Shown here piece after piece: positions 55,111 through 63,031 of a DNA stretch of 64,000 bases (position 1 is its first letter; each line of letters starts with the position of its first letter). The position numbers were made by a program, and so were the translations under genes. The stretch spans positions 1 to 64,000 of the forward strand of contig NZ_JAFIQY010000007.1 in NCBI RefSeq assembly GCF_022271435.1, given 5' to 3'. The notes under the pieces are model-generated. The model was not told where the DNA came from. It saw nothing but the letters and a program-made list of their open reading frames with translations, and ran no database searches. The stretch comes from Streptomyces monomycini (lineage in GTDB: Bacteria > Actinomycetota > Actinomycetes > Streptomycetales > Streptomycetaceae).

Positions 55111-58100
55111 ACGGCCGCCGCTGCGGCCCGCCGACGAGCGCCCGGCCGAACTGCCGCTGTCCTTCGCCCAGCGGCGCCTGTGGTTCCTGCACCAGATGGA
55201 AGGCCCCGCGCCGACGTACCACATGCCGTTCGCGCTGCGCCTGACCGGCGTGCTCGACGTCCCGGCCCTGCGCTCCGCCCTGAACGACGTGGTGGCCCGG
55301 CACGAGGTCCTGCGCACCGTGTACCCGGACACCGGGGGGACCCCGCGCCAGCACGTACTGGAGCCCGCCGAAGCACCCCCCGCGCTGCCCGTGCGGACGG
55401 TCGCCGAGGACGCCCTCGCGGCGGCCCTGGCGGACGCGTACGCGCGCCCCTTCGACCTCACCCGCGAACCCCCGCTGCACGCCGAACTGTTCGCGCTCGG
55501 CCCCGACGAGCACGTCCTGCTGCTCGTACTGCACCACATCGCGGGCGACGGCTGGTCCAACCTCCCGCTCGCCCGCGACCTGTCCACCGCCTACGCGGCC
55601 CGCCGTACGGGCGAGGACCCGGCCTGGACGCCGCTGCCGGTCCAGTACGCCGACTACACCCTGTGGCAGCGCGACCTCCTCGGCGAAGAGAGCGACCCGG
55701 ACAGCGCGCTCTCCCGCCAGGTGGCGTACTGGCGGACGGCGCTCGACGGACTGCCGGCCGAGTTGGAGCTGCGGCACGACCGGCCCCGGCCGGAGGTGTC
55801 CGGCCACCGTGGCGCGACGGTGCCGCTGCACGTCGCTCCCGCCACCCACGCCCGGCTCGCCGGGCTGGCACGGGCGAACGGCGCGAGCCTGTTCATGGTC
55901 GTCCAGGCGGCCCTCGCGGCACTCCTGACCCGCGAGGGCGCCGGCACCGACATCCCGATCGGCACGCCGGTCGCGGGGCGCACCGACGAGGGCCTGGACG
56001 ATCTCGTCGGCTGCTTCGTCAACACGTTGGTGCTGCGCACCGACACCGGGGGCGACCCGCCCTTCACGGACCTCCTCGACCGGGTCCGCCGGACCGGCCT
56101 GGCCGCGTACAGCCACCAGGACGTGCCCTTCGAGCACCTGGTGGAGGTGCTCAACCCGCCCCGCTCGGCGGCCCGGCACCCGCTGTTCCAGGTGCTGCTG
56201 TCCCTCCAGCACGCCGCGGACCTGCCGGTGGAGCTGCCCGGACTGCGCGTCCGGGCCGAGGGGACACAGTCCCGCTCGGCCAAGTTCGACCTGCTGTTCC
56301 GGCTGGCCGAGCGGAACACGCCCGACGGCGCGCCCGACGGTCTCGAAGGCGGCGTCGAGTACAGCACCGACCTGTTCGACCGGGGCACGGTGGAGGGCCT
56401 GGTCACCCGCTTCGAGCGGCTGCTCGACGCCGTCGCCGCGGACCCCGGCCGGCGGATCCGGCGGCTCGACGTCCTGCCCCCGGCCGAGCGGGAGCTGGTG
56501 CTGACGGGGTGGAACGCCACCGCGCGGCCGTTGCCCGCGGTCACGCTGCCGGAGCTGTTCGCGGCGCAGGTGGCGCGTACGCCGGACGCGGTGGCGGTGG
56601 TCGGCGAGGGTGCCACCCTGTCGTACGCGGAGCTGGATGCGTGGGCCGACCGGTTGGCGCGGTCTTTGGCGGGGCGGGGCGCTGGGCCGGAGCGGGTGGT
56701 GGCCGCGGTGCTGCCGCGTTCCGTGGAGCTGGTGGTGGCGCTGCTGGCGGTGCTCAAGAGCGGCGCGGCCTACCTGCCCGTGGACCCCGCCCTGCCGGCC
56801 GAACGCATCCGCCTCCTGTTGGACGAGGCGTGCCCCGTGTGCGTCCTGGACGATTCGGACGACGTGCGGAACCCCCGGCTTGCGACGGCGGGCACCGCGC
56901 GTACGGTGCCTGTGCGGCTCTCCCCGTCGCACCCCGCCTATGTGCTCTACACCTCGGGCTCCACCGGCGCACCCAAGGGCGTCGTCGTGTCGCACGCGGG
57001 CGTCGTCAACCGGCTGCTCGGCATCCAGGAGGAGTTCGGCCTCGAACCCTCCGACATCTGCCTGTTCAAGGCGCCCGCCGCCTTCGACGCGTCCGTGTGG
57101 GAGCTGTTCTGGCCGCTCACCACTGGCGCACGCATCGTCGTGGCCGCTCCCGACGGACACCGGGACCCGGCCTACCTGGCCGCGCTGATCCGCGAACATG
57201 CCGTGACGACCGTGCACTTCGTGCCGTCGATGCTGCGGGCCTTCCTCGACGAGCCCGACACCGCCCGCTGCACGAGCCTGCGGCGTGTCCAGACCGGCGG
57301 CGAACCGCTGCCCGCCGAGCTGCGCGACCGTGCCGCGACTCTCCTCGGCGCGACCCTGAACCACCTGTACGGGCCGACGGAAACCACCATCCACGCCACG
57401 ACTTGGTCCTGTGGGCGGCCCCCGGTCACGGCCTCGGACACCGCCTCCGCCCGCCCGGTGCCCATCGGCCGGCCGGTCCGCAACACCCGGGCGTACGTGC
57501 TGGACGCGGCTCTGGGCCCGGTGCCGCCGGGCGCGACGGGAGAGTTGTACCTGGCGGGTGTGCAGCTGGCCCGTGGGTACCTGGGGCGGCCCGGTCTGAC
57601 GGCGGAGCGGTTCGTGGCCTGCCCGTTCGGAGAGCCGGGGGAGCGGATGTACCGGACCGGTGACCTCGCGCGATGGACCGCGGAGGGGGTACTGGAGTTC
57701 GCCGGACGGGCCGACGACCAGGTCAAGCTGCGCGGATTCCGCGTCGAGCCCGGCGAGGTCGAGGCTGTCCTGGCCCGGCACGACACCGTCGCCGCGGCCG
57801 CCGCCGTCATCCGTACGGACCGGCCCGGAGAGCAGCGGCTGGTGGCGTACGTGGTCCCCGCGCCGGGAGCCGAACCGCACCCCGTCGACCTGCGGCGCCA
57901 TGCCGCGCAGCACCTGCCGGAGTTCATGGTGCCGGCCACCGTGCTGGTCCTGGCCGCCCTGCCCCTGACCACCAGCGGCAAGCTCGACCGGCGCGCCCTG
58001 CCGGAGCCGGGCCCGCTGTCCGTGACGGCCAGGCGGCCCGCCCGCACCCCCGAGGAGGAGGTGTTCTGCGGCCTGTTCGCCGAGGTCCTCGGCCTGACCG

Positions 58101-59077
58101 GGACCGGTATCGACGACGACTTCTTCGACCTCGGCGGGGACTCGCTGGCGGCCATCCGGCTGGTCCGCCGCATCCGGGAGGCGGCGGGCGTCGAGCTGTC
58201 GGTCAGCGACCTGTTCGCGGCGCCCACGGTCAGCCGTCTGATGGACCGGCTGCGCCTCGGCGTCCGGGGCGACGCCTTCGACGTCCTGCTCCCGCTGCGC
58301 GGCTCCGGCGCACTGCCGCCGCTGTTCTGCGTCCACCCCGCCGGCGGCCTCAGCTGGGCCTACGCCGGACTGCTGCGCCACCTGGGCCCCGACCGGCCCG
58401 TGTACGGGGTGCAGGCCCGCGGCCTCGCCCGGTCCGAGGCGTACCCGACCGCCATGGACGAGCTGGTCACCGACTACGTCCGGCAGATCCGCTCGGTCCG
58501 GCCCACCGGCCCCTACCACCTGCTCGGCTGGTCCTTCGGCGGCCTCGCGGCCCACGCGATCGCCGTCCGCCTCCAGGCCGAGGGCGAGGACGTCGCCTTC
58601 CTCGCCCTGCTCGACTCCTACCCCCGCGACCCCGAGGCCGCGGCCCCGCCCGTGGAGGAGCGGGACGTGCTGACGACGCTGCTCGACTTCGCGGGCCACG
58701 GCGAGGACGTCACCGATGCCGAACGGCTGCGCGTCGAGGACGTCATGGAGATCCTGCGCCGCGGCGGCGGCCCTTTGGCCGACATCGAGGAACGCCGCGT
58801 CGCGGCCCTGGCCGACGTCTTCGTCAACAGCGCTGAGCTCGCGTCCGCGCACGCGCCCGGCCGCTTCGACGGCGACCTCCTGCACTTCACCGCGACCGCC
58901 GGCCGCCCGGACGAAGCACCCACGGCGGCCGTCTGGGAGCCCTTCGCCACCGGGCGCGTGCACCGGTACGCCGTGGACTGCACCCACCACGACATGTGCC
59001 GCCCCGAACCGCTGGCCGACATCGGCCGGGTGGTCGCCCAGTGCCTGGACGGCACGGACGACGGCCCCGCCCGGTAG
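51959..59077 (+). CDS. Nonribosomal peptide synthetase 2: C-A-T-C-A-T-TE
   Basis: 2,372 aa. The ATG at 51959 overlaps the previous stop (ATGA) and has GGAGG 8 nt upstream. Module 7: C7 is of the D-residue-accepting class ([25 protein letters not shown]), A7, T7. Module 8: C8 (HHIAGDG), A8, T8 (LGGDSL). The C-terminal type I thioesterase has GWSFGG (Ser), LLDSY (Asp) and a His in CTHHDM. It receives the hexapeptide from synthetase 1, adds two residues and releases the octapeptide, by hydrolysis or by cyclisation, possibly onto Thr1 or Ser4. A C7 of this class normally expects a D-configured donor residue, which conflicts with the degenerate E domain upstream. Confidence 0.92.
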   Translation: MTQPELEDILPLAPLQEGLLFHALYDTAALDLYTLQSAYDLDGDLDATALREAARTLLRRHAALRAGFWHEGLDEPVQIVPRDVTLAWRQADLTATAPEEREAEAERIAAEDRLRRFDPARPPLLRFALLRLGPARHRFVVTAHHLVLDGWSVQLLLDELFQLYVRGGREDGMPPAARYRDYLAWLAGQDRAAAEDVWRRVLKGVEEPTRVAPADPSREPALPGQVLRDLPDGLSTALDALARRERLTLSTVFLGAWAVVLGRLTGKDDVVFGTTVSGRPPQVPGVERMIGLFANTLPVRVRLDPEQPLTGMLARLQEEQTHVLACQHVGLSGIQRTLGSGELFDTVTVFENLPAGESGLAATAHGSALRATASRSQGVTHYPLNFMVMPGRPLRLRLDYQTDLFDRDTAEAIMARVVRVLENLAADPGRRIGALELLAPAERARVLGEWSGTAGEPPAELMPQTFAARVATAPDAVALVCGEESWTFAELDARADRLARRLAARGAGPDVLVGLCVRRSADMLAALLAIWKAGGVCVPLDPGFPAERLAFMLADTAVPLVLTERESAGRLGEDRAASLVLLDDDDPSEAAGALRTPPLRGDHAAYIVYTSGSTGVPKGVVVTHLGLANLYADHRDRVFDPAAGAVAASSGRRLRVAHTASVSFDASMGQLAGLVAGHELHLVDEDTRRDATALLSYVRERSIDYLGVAPSLMRELTALGLLDGPGHRPAVILLGAEAVDAALWETLRARPGTEVHNYYGPSECTVDVVGARVRDSARPVIGRPVANTRAYVLDARLRPAPPGVVGELYLAGIQLARGYLNRPGLTAARFVADPFGAPGTRMYRTGDLARWTADGQLAFAGRADDQVKLRGYRIELGEIETVLARHATVAHAAAAVREDRPGDQRLTAYVVPAPGARAHAGELREFCAGTLPDFMVPGQIVVLDALPMTPSGKLDRRALPAPGTRTTGGREPRDPVEDILCGLFAEVLGVPRVGVDDGFFTLGGHSLLATRLVSRVRAALGAELAVRDVFEAPTAAGLAVRLGTPSEDARRRPPLRPADERPAELPLSFAQRRLWFLHQMEGPAPTYHMPFALRLTGVLDVPALRSALNDVVARHEVLRTVYPDTGGTPRQHVLEPAEAPPALPVRTVAEDALAAALADAYARPFDLTREPPLHAELFALGPDEHVLLLVLHHIAGDGWSNLPLARDLSTAYAARRTGEDPAWTPLPVQYADYTLWQRDLLGEESDPDSALSRQVAYWRTALDGLPAELELRHDRPRPEVSGHRGATVPLHVAPATHARLAGLARANGASLFMVVQAALAALLTREGAGTDIPIGTPVAGRTDEGLDDLVGCFVNTLVLRTDTGGDPPFTDLLDRVRRTGLAAYSHQDVPFEHLVEVLNPPRSAARHPLFQVLLSLQHAADLPVELPGLRVRAEGTQSRSAKFDLLFRLAERNTPDGAPDGLEGGVEYSTDLFDRGTVEGLVTRFERLLDAVAADPGRRIRRLDVLPPAERELVLTGWNATARPLPAVTLPELFAAQVARTPDAVAVVGEGATLSYAELDAWADRLARSLAGRGAGPERVVAAVLPRSVELVVALLAVLKSGAAYLPVDPALPAERIRLLLDEACPVCVLDDSDDVRNPRLATAGTARTVPVRLSPSHPAYVLYTSGSTGAPKGVVVSHAGVVNRLLGIQEEFGLEPSDICLFKAPAAFDASVWELFWPLTTGARIVVAAPDGHRDPAYLAALIREHAVTTVHFVPSMLRAFLDEPDTARCTSLRRVQTGGEPLPAELRDRAATLLGATLNHLYGPTETTIHATTWSCGRPPVTASDTASARPVPIGRPVRNTRAYVLDAALGPVPPGATGELYLAGVQLARGYLGRPGLTAERFVACPFGEPGERMYRTGDLARWTAEGVLEFAGRADDQVKLRGFRVEPGEVEAVLARHDTVAAAAAVIRTDRPGEQRLVAYVVPAPGAEPHPVDLRRHAAQHLPEFMVPATVLVLAALPLTTSGKLDRRALPEPGPLSVTARRPARTPEEEVFCGLFAEVLGLTGTGIDDDFFDLGGDSLAAIRLVRRIREAAGVELSVSDLFAAPTVSRLMDRLRLGVRGDAFDVLLPLRGSGALPPLFCVHPAGGLSWAYAGLLRHLGPDRPVYGVQARGLARSEAYPTAMDELVTDYVRQIRSVRPTGPYHLLGWSFGGLAAHAIAVRLQAEGEDVAFLALLDSYPRDPEAAAPPVEERDVLTTLLDFAGHGEDVTDAERLRVEDVMEILRRGGGPLADIEERRVAALADVFVNSAELASAHAPGRFDGDLLHFTATAGRPDEAPTAAVWEPFATGRVHRYAVDCTHHDMCRPEPLADIGRVVAQCLDGTDDGPAR
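55111..59077 (+). other. NRPS module 8: C-A(unknown)-T-TE
   Basis: The A8 pocket reads D-A-W-H-Q-G-L-I-H-(K), which I do not recognise; the nearest familiar signatures are those for Glu/Gln (DAWHFG and DAWQFG types). The A8 body is very close to A4, including [20 protein letters not shown], so it probably arose by duplication followed by pocket change. Confidence 0.6.
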
Positions 59078-59145
59078 GCCGGCAGAGCACATCACGCCCC
59101 TCATCCCTCCCTGAAGCCCCTCTCCCGAGAAGAAGGATCACGCCC

Positions 59146-59376
59146 ATGACCAATCCTTTCGAGAACGCCGACAGCACCTACCTGGTGCTGGTCAACGACG
59201 AGGGCCAGCACTCGCTGTGGCCGACGTTCGCCGAGGTCCCGGCCGGCTGGACGGTCGCGTACGGGGAGGACACGCGGGACGCCTGCCTCGCCCACGTCGA
59301 GGAGCACTGGACCGACATGCGCCCGAAGAGCCTCGTCCGCACCATGGACGAAGCCGGGTCGCCGTCCGCCCGTTGA
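59146..59376 (+). CDS. MbtH-family NRPS accessory protein
   Basis: 76 aa, ATG with AAGGA 9 nt upstream, 68 nt after the synthetase. It carries the family signature: [28 protein letters not shown], and a C-terminal [10 protein letters not shown]. MbtH proteins bind A domains and are often needed for their solubility and adenylating activity. Its position inside the NRPS operon indicates it serves the A domains of these two synthetases. The length is normal. Confidence 0.97.
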   Translation: MTNPFENADSTYLVLVNDEGQHSLWPTFAEVPAGWTVAYGEDTRDACLAHVEEHWTDMRPKSLVRTMDEAGSPSAR

Positions 59377-59404
59377 CCGCCGCGGACCGCGAGGAGACAC
59401 CGCT

Positions 59405-60469
59405 GTGCTGACGTACCAGGAACCCCCCGCCGGCGGCACCGGGGCCGTGACGGTGGAGCTGACGCCGCAGGAAGCCGAGCAGTTCCGCAAGGTCGCCGAC
59501 GAGGTCACCGGCATGCTGCCGCAGGGCAGGGCGGCCGGGCCCGAGCAGCTCGACGACCCCAGGCTGCTCGCGGAGATCGAGGTGGCGGCGCGCTGGCTCC
59601 CGCCGCGCCTGGCCCGTGCGCTCAGCCACTTCCGCAGGCAGGGCAACGCGCACGGCGTCCTGCTCGTACGCAACGTACCGCTCGACGACGACCTGCCGCC
59701 GACCCCCGCCGACGGCGCCGCACCTCTCCGGTCACGGCTGGGAACCGCGACCGTCGCCCAGCTCGCCGCGGTCTCCTGGCTCGGCGACGTCATCGCCTAC
59801 GCCGACGAGAAGGCCGGCCGGCTGGTCCAGGACATCGTCCCGGTCGAAGGCGCCGAAGCGTGCCAGGAGAACAGCGGCAGTGTGCTGCTCGAACTGCACA
59901 CCGAAGACGGCTTCCACCCGTACAAGCCGGACTTCGTGACGCTGCTGTGTCTGCGCGCCGATCACGAGCGCCGCGCCCGCACCACCTACGGCGCCATCAC
60001 CCGGGCGCTGCCCCGCCTGTCCGCCGAGTGCGTCCGCGTACTGCGCCGCCCGCTGTTCCGGATCCACCTCAGCAGCTCGTTCGGCGGACCCGGCACCCGG
60101 ACGACGGGCACCGGTACCGGCACCGTCTCGCCGCCGCTGCCCGTACTGTCCGGACCGGACACCGACCCCGAGATCGTCGCCGACTTCCACGCCATGGAGC
60201 CACTGGACGCGACCGCGGCGCGCGCGTTCGACGAACTGCGCGAAGCCATGCTCGCCGTACTCGACGGCGCGGTCCTCGAAGCCGGCGACCTGATCGTCGT
60301 GGACAACCGCGCGGCCGTGCACGGCCGCACCGCCTTCCGGCCCCGCTACGACGGGCAGGACCGCTGGCTGCGGCGCTGCTTCGCGGTCGCCGACCTGCGC
60401 CCGTCCCGCGCCGTCCGGCCCCCCGGGTCCCAGGTGTGCGCGCCGCTGAAGCCGGCGGGCGCGCCGTGA
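59405..60469 (+). CDS. Fe(II)/2-oxoglutarate amino acid hydroxylase, VioC/AsnO (clavaminate synthase-like) family
   Basis: 354 aa from a GTG at 59405 with GAGGAGA 8 nt upstream. The iron-binding HxE is in LELHTEDGFHPYKPDF, whose surroundings resemble arginine hydroxylases VioC/MppO more than AsnO. The distal His is in NRAAVHGRTAF, followed by an Arg (RDRW-like region) for 2-oxoglutarate. Relatives beta-hydroxylate free Arg, enduracididine, Asn or Glu before NRPS loading. It lies 28 nt after mbtH in the same operon, so one residue of the peptide is probably beta-hydroxylated: Asn5, or the unknown residues of modules 3 and 7 if they are Arg-like. It is the last gene of the NRPS operon, followed by a palindrome. 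Confidence 0.88.
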   Translation: MLTYQEPPAGGTGAVTVELTPQEAEQFRKVADEVTGMLPQGRAAGPEQLDDPRLLAEIEVAARWLPPRLARALSHFRRQGNAHGVLLVRNVPLDDDLPPTPADGAAPLRSRLGTATVAQLAAVSWLGDVIAYADEKAGRLVQDIVPVEGAEACQENSGSVLLELHTEDGFHPYKPDFVTLLCLRADHERRARTTYGAITRALPRLSAECVRVLRRPLFRIHLSSSFGGPGTRTTGTGTGTVSPPLPVLSGPDTDPEIVADFHAMEPLDATAARAFDELREAMLAVLDGAVLEAGDLIVVDNRAAVHGRTAFRPRYDGQDRWLRRCFAVADLRPSRAVRPPGSQVCAPLKPAGAP

Positions 60470-60483
60470 CGGCGGGCGGTCGC

Positions 60484-60503
60484 GCCGTCGCCATGGCGAC
60501 GGC
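60484..60503. terminator. Perfect 20-bp palindrome between convergent genes
   Basis: GCCGTCGCCATGGCGACGGC is its own reverse complement, 15 nt after the oxygenase stop and 35 nt before the stop of the leftward gene at 60538. It can act as a bidirectional terminator; without a loop it would form a cruciform or a slightly frayed hairpin. Confidence 0.6.
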
Positions 60504-60537
60504 CGGCTCCCGGCATCCGGCTTCCGCTTCTCGCCTC

Positions 60538-60882
60538 TCAGCTCTCGTCGTCGGAGAACTGCCGCGCGAGGTCGCGGAGCCGGTCGGCGGCCAGCTTCCT
60601 CTGGGCGGGAGTGAAGACCGATCCCACCACGCTGCTCATGCCTTCCACCTCCGCCGCGAAACGCAGGTGCTCCTGACATGCGTGCTCGCGGCAGGCGAGG
60701 CAGGTGACACGGTCCGGACGCCGTGAGGTCATCGCGTACGGAACCCGCAGCCCGCAACCCGTGGTGACGACGCTCGGCAGGTCACTGACCAGGCCGAACG
60801 TGGATGCCATCAGATTGCGGGCAGCGGCGTCGTCGTGCAGCGCCTTTGCCTGAACGTGGATGTGCGGATCGTGCCCGCTCAT
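60538..60882 (-). CDS. Hypothetical Cys-rich protein, 114 aa
   Basis: ATG at 60882 with GGAGG 5 nt upstream. The middle of the protein has Cys43, Cys61, Cys64 and Cys69 with His67 and His72 (CLACREHACQEH), a spacing that could bind zinc or, less likely, an iron-sulfur cluster. It is not a WhiB protein: the WhiB CxxxC and GVWGG motifs are missing. The C-terminus is a Lys/Arg/Asp-rich helix ending SDDES. Family not recognised. It is monocistronic, convergent with the NRPS operon. Confidence 0.75.
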   Translation of the reverse strand: MSGHDPHIHVQAKALHDDAAARNLMASTFGLVSDLPSVVTTGCGLRVPYAMTSRRPDRVTCLACREHACQEHLRFAAEVEGMSSVVGSVFTPAQRKLAADRLRDLARQFSDDES

Positions 60883-61041
60883 GGGTCCTCCCTGCCCCGG
60901 CGACCGGCCAGGCCCAGAGCGCTCCCGTCCGGTCGCATTCCGTAGGACGAGTCTGCCAGGTGCCCCGGAAGTGCCGCCCCGGCGGGAGCGTGAGCGGGCG
61001 GCGCACGCCGGTTCGGTACGTCTGCCGGTGCGGGCAGGGGA

Positions 61042-61077
61042 GTGGGTCCAGCCCCACCCACCCGTGGGTCCAGCCCC
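61042..61077 (+). promoter_or_regulatory. Direct repeat upstream of a membrane protein gene
   Basis: GTGGGTCCAGCCCC occurs at 61042-61055 and 61064-61077, 22 bp apart, about 60 nt before the start at 61136. Identical half-sites two turns apart fit a regulator acting on this promoter; the factor is unknown. Confidence 0.5.
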
Positions 61078-61135
61078 GTACTCCGCCGCTCACGTGCTCC
61101 GTAGCGTCGGCATCACGACACGACGGAGGAAGTCC

Positions 61136-61591
61136 ATGACGAACATCAGTGACATCACGGCCGGTACGGCGCACCACGGCGAGCCCGGCGTCCAGCGCGC
61201 CTTCGCGACGGTGCGCACGTGCGTCAAGCTCTACGGCGCCCTCTGCGCCCTCGCCCTTGTGACGGTGGCCGCGGTGGCGGTCAGCGGGCACACGGTGACC
61301 ACGTTCATGTGGGTGCGGGCCGCCGTGCTGCTCGTGATCGCCCCGGTGGTCCACCGGCTGGCCGTGCGCGCGGGGCAGGGATCGCGACGGCACTTCGAGC
61401 GGGTGTGCACGCTCACCGCCGTCATGCCGATCGCGATCATCGCCGTCGACGCGGTCCCCGGTGTCTGCCCGCCGTGGTACGCCGTGCTGCAGGGCGTCTG
61501 CTCCGTGCCCCTGATCGGTGCCGCGTTCCTGACCCGGGGGGCCGCGCTGCGCACCGCGTTTCCCAAGCAGCGGCCGGAGGGCCGGTCCTGA
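61136..61591 (+). CDS. Small integral membrane protein, 151 aa
   Basis: ATG at 61136 with GGAGGAAG 4 nt upstream. After a soluble N-terminus (about 30 residues) there are four hydrophobic spans: CVKLYGALCALALVTVAAVA, FMWVRAAVLLVIAPVV, VCTLTAVMPIAIIAVDAV and WYAVLQGVCSVPLIGAAFL, followed by a basic C-terminus, consistent with cytoplasmic ends. Family not recognised. It is preceded by a 22-bp-spaced direct repeat that may be its operator. It has no operon partner. Confidence 0.8.
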   Translation: MTNISDITAGTAHHGEPGVQRAFATVRTCVKLYGALCALALVTVAAVAVSGHTVTTFMWVRAAVLLVIAPVVHRLAVRAGQGSRRHFERVCTLTAVMPIAIIAVDAVPGVCPPWYAVLQGVCSVPLIGAAFLTRGAALRTAFPKQRPEGRS

Positions 61592-61670
61592 GCGGGCATG
61601 CCTCGCGGGGGGATCGGTCTGCGCACGGTGCCCGATCCACGCACGGGGCACGCCTTGCGTGGGGCACGCT

Positions 61671-62060
61671 CTACGCGCTGTGCACGATCTGGATCAGGTT
61701 GCCGCAGGTGTCGTCCAGGACGGCGGTGGTGACCGTGCCCATCTCCAGGGGCTCCTGGGTGAAGGTCACGCCCAGGCCGCGCAGCCGCTCGAACTCCGCC
61801 CGCACGTCGTCCACGGCGAAGGAGGCGGCCGGGATGCCGTCCTGGACCAGCGCCGTCTTGTACGGCTGCACCGCGGGGTGGCCGGAGGGCTCCAGCAGCA
61901 GCTCGGTCCCGTCCGGATCCTCGGGGGAGACCACGGTCAGCCACCGGGCCTCCTCGCCCAGGGGGACGTCGTGCTTCTTCACGAAGCCCAGCATGTCGGT
62001 GTAGAAGCGCAGCGCTTTGGCCTGGTCGTCGACGAAGACGCTGGTCACGTGGATTCTCAT
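61671..62060 (-). CDS. Glyoxalase/VOC-superfamily protein
   Basis: 129 aa. It has two beta-alpha-beta-beta-beta units: IHVTSVFVDDQAKALRFYTD ... GTELLLEP and SFAVDDVRAEFERLRGLG ... DTCGNLIQIVH, with metal-ligand-type His and Glu positions (H4, E55-like, and the final NLIQIVH). The start overlaps the stop of the ArsR gene (ATGA), so the two are translated together. VOC proteins include glyoxalases, dioxygenases and drug-sequestering resistance proteins, so the substrate cannot be fixed. Control by the cotranscribed ArsR repressor is likely. Confidence 0.9.
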   Translation of the reverse strand: MRIHVTSVFVDDQAKALRFYTDMLGFVKKHDVPLGEEARWLTVVSPEDPDGTELLLEPSGHPAVQPYKTALVQDGIPAASFAVDDVRAEFERLRGLGVTFTQEPLEMGTVTTAVLDDTCGNLIQIVHSA

Positions 62061-62350
62061 GGGGTGCTCTCCGGAGTGTCGGTGCTGAGCCATCGGGTCA
62101 CGATGTGCTCCAGGGGTGCGGTGTCCAGGTCGTGGAACTTGTAGCGGCCCTGGCGCCGCGAGCGGACCAGGCCGGCGGATTCGAGGACGGCCAGGTGCTG
62201 GCTGATCGCCTGCCGGGACAGCCCCAGGCCGTGCTTGGTCGCCAGCCGGGCGCATATCTCGAACAGCGTCTGGCCGTTCCGCTCCGCCAGTTCGTCGAGG
62301 ATGCGCCGGCGGGTGGGGTCGGCCAGCGCCTTGAAAACATCCTCTGCCAT
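62057..62350 (-). CDS. ArsR-family transcriptional regulator
   Basis: 97 aa from MAEDVFKALADPTRRRILD at 62350 (GAGG about 5 nt upstream); a longer start at 62386 lies inside the operator and is unlikely. The winged helix has the recognition segment LSRQAISQHLAVLESAGLVR. The metal-binding ELCVCD box of ArsR/SmtB is replaced by FEICARLATKHG, so it probably senses something other than metal. It is cotranscribed with the VOC protein and almost certainly autoregulated through the palindrome just upstream. Confidence 0.92.
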   Translation of the reverse strand: MAEDVFKALADPTRRRILDELAERNGQTLFEICARLATKHGLGLSRQAISQHLAVLESAGLVRSRRQGRYKFHDLDTAPLEHIVTRWLSTDTPESTP

Positions 62351-62361
62351 GACCTCACCAT

Positions 62362-62381
62362 AGGCAAGTGGAGACTTGCCT
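62362..62381. promoter_or_regulatory. ArsR operator: 8-4-8 perfect inverted repeat
   Basis: AGGCAAGT (62362-62369), GGAG, ACTTGCCT (62374-62381), 12 nt upstream of the regulator start. The size and position fit an ArsR-type repressor dimer site overlapping the promoter. Confidence 0.8.
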
Positions 62382-62473
62382 GACAAGACGGGGGAGCCGG
62401 CGGTGCCGGGGCGGGGAACTGTCGGCTCCGTGCCGAACGACCGACGCTCTCTGGTTGCCGTCCGGGCACGTCA

Positions 62474-62958
62474 GACGCCAATTGGGCGCGGCTGACCGCG
62501 CTGGAGGACGGCTACCACATCGTCACCATGCTGGGCAGCGCGGCCACGGTGCTCCGCGCGATCGCCTTCCTGATCTGGCTCTCGCGCGCCCGGGACAACG
62601 TCCGCGCCCTCTCCGGAGAGCCGCCGCGCTACGGCTGGCCGTGGGTCCACGCAGGCTGGATCGCGCCCATCGCGAACCTGTGGGTGCCCCGTGGAGTCGT
62701 GGCCGGCATCCACCGGGCGAGCGGCCCGAAGAGCGGCTGCCGCACGCCGTGAACTGGTGGCGGGGCCTGTGGCTCGTCGGGATGCCGAGCGGGACGGGCC
62801 TGATGTACACCGTCTCCACGGGCCACGTCATCGAGCGTGCCTACCACAACGTGTACCCGCTCCTGGCCGCCGACACGGCAGTCGTCGCGGCGGCGATGGC
62901 CGCCGTCTTCGTCGTCCGCGCCCTCACCGCGGCACAGCGGCGACGCGGCGACGTCTGA
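62474..62958 (+). pseudogene. DUF4328-type membrane protein, 5'-truncated and frameshifted
   Basis: From 62474 the frame reads DANWARLTALEDGYHIVTML, then FLIWLSRARDNVRALSG and GWIAPIANLWVPRGVVAGIH, typical DUF4328 sequence, and goes off at about 62725. The next frame then supplies LPHAVNWWRGLWLVGMPSGT to the stop at 62958. One missing base in GGCCCGAAGAG restores the frame. No start codon or N-terminal helix is present upstream, so the 5' end is also lost. An ATG at 62528 would give only the first half. It is a decayed gene. Confidence 0.75.
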
Positions 62959-63031
62959 GTACGGTACGTCCCCGCCGCGGCCACCGGGCGCGCATGACCG
63001 GAGCGCCGGACGGGAGCTAACCTGCGGACTT

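Noticed and set aside
28802..59077. Catechol siderophore synthetase, because C1 resembles EntF
   Set aside because: No dihydroxybenzoate or salicylate genes, ferric reductase or transport genes are seen, and the eight-residue N-methylated chain is unlike known enterobactin-type systems. The similarity is limited to the starter C domain.
38397..59104. Very long open frames on the minus strand opposite the NRPS genes (for example 38397-42059, 47322-51779 and 53795-59104)
   Set aside because: They are mirror frames produced by extreme third-position GC in the NRPS genes. They have no ribosome sites and no recognisable domains, and a Gly/Val/Arg/Gln-biased composition.
60538..60882. WhiB-like iron-sulfur regulator
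   Set aside because: It has four Cys but the wrong spacing, and it lacks the G[VI]WGG turn and basic C-terminus.
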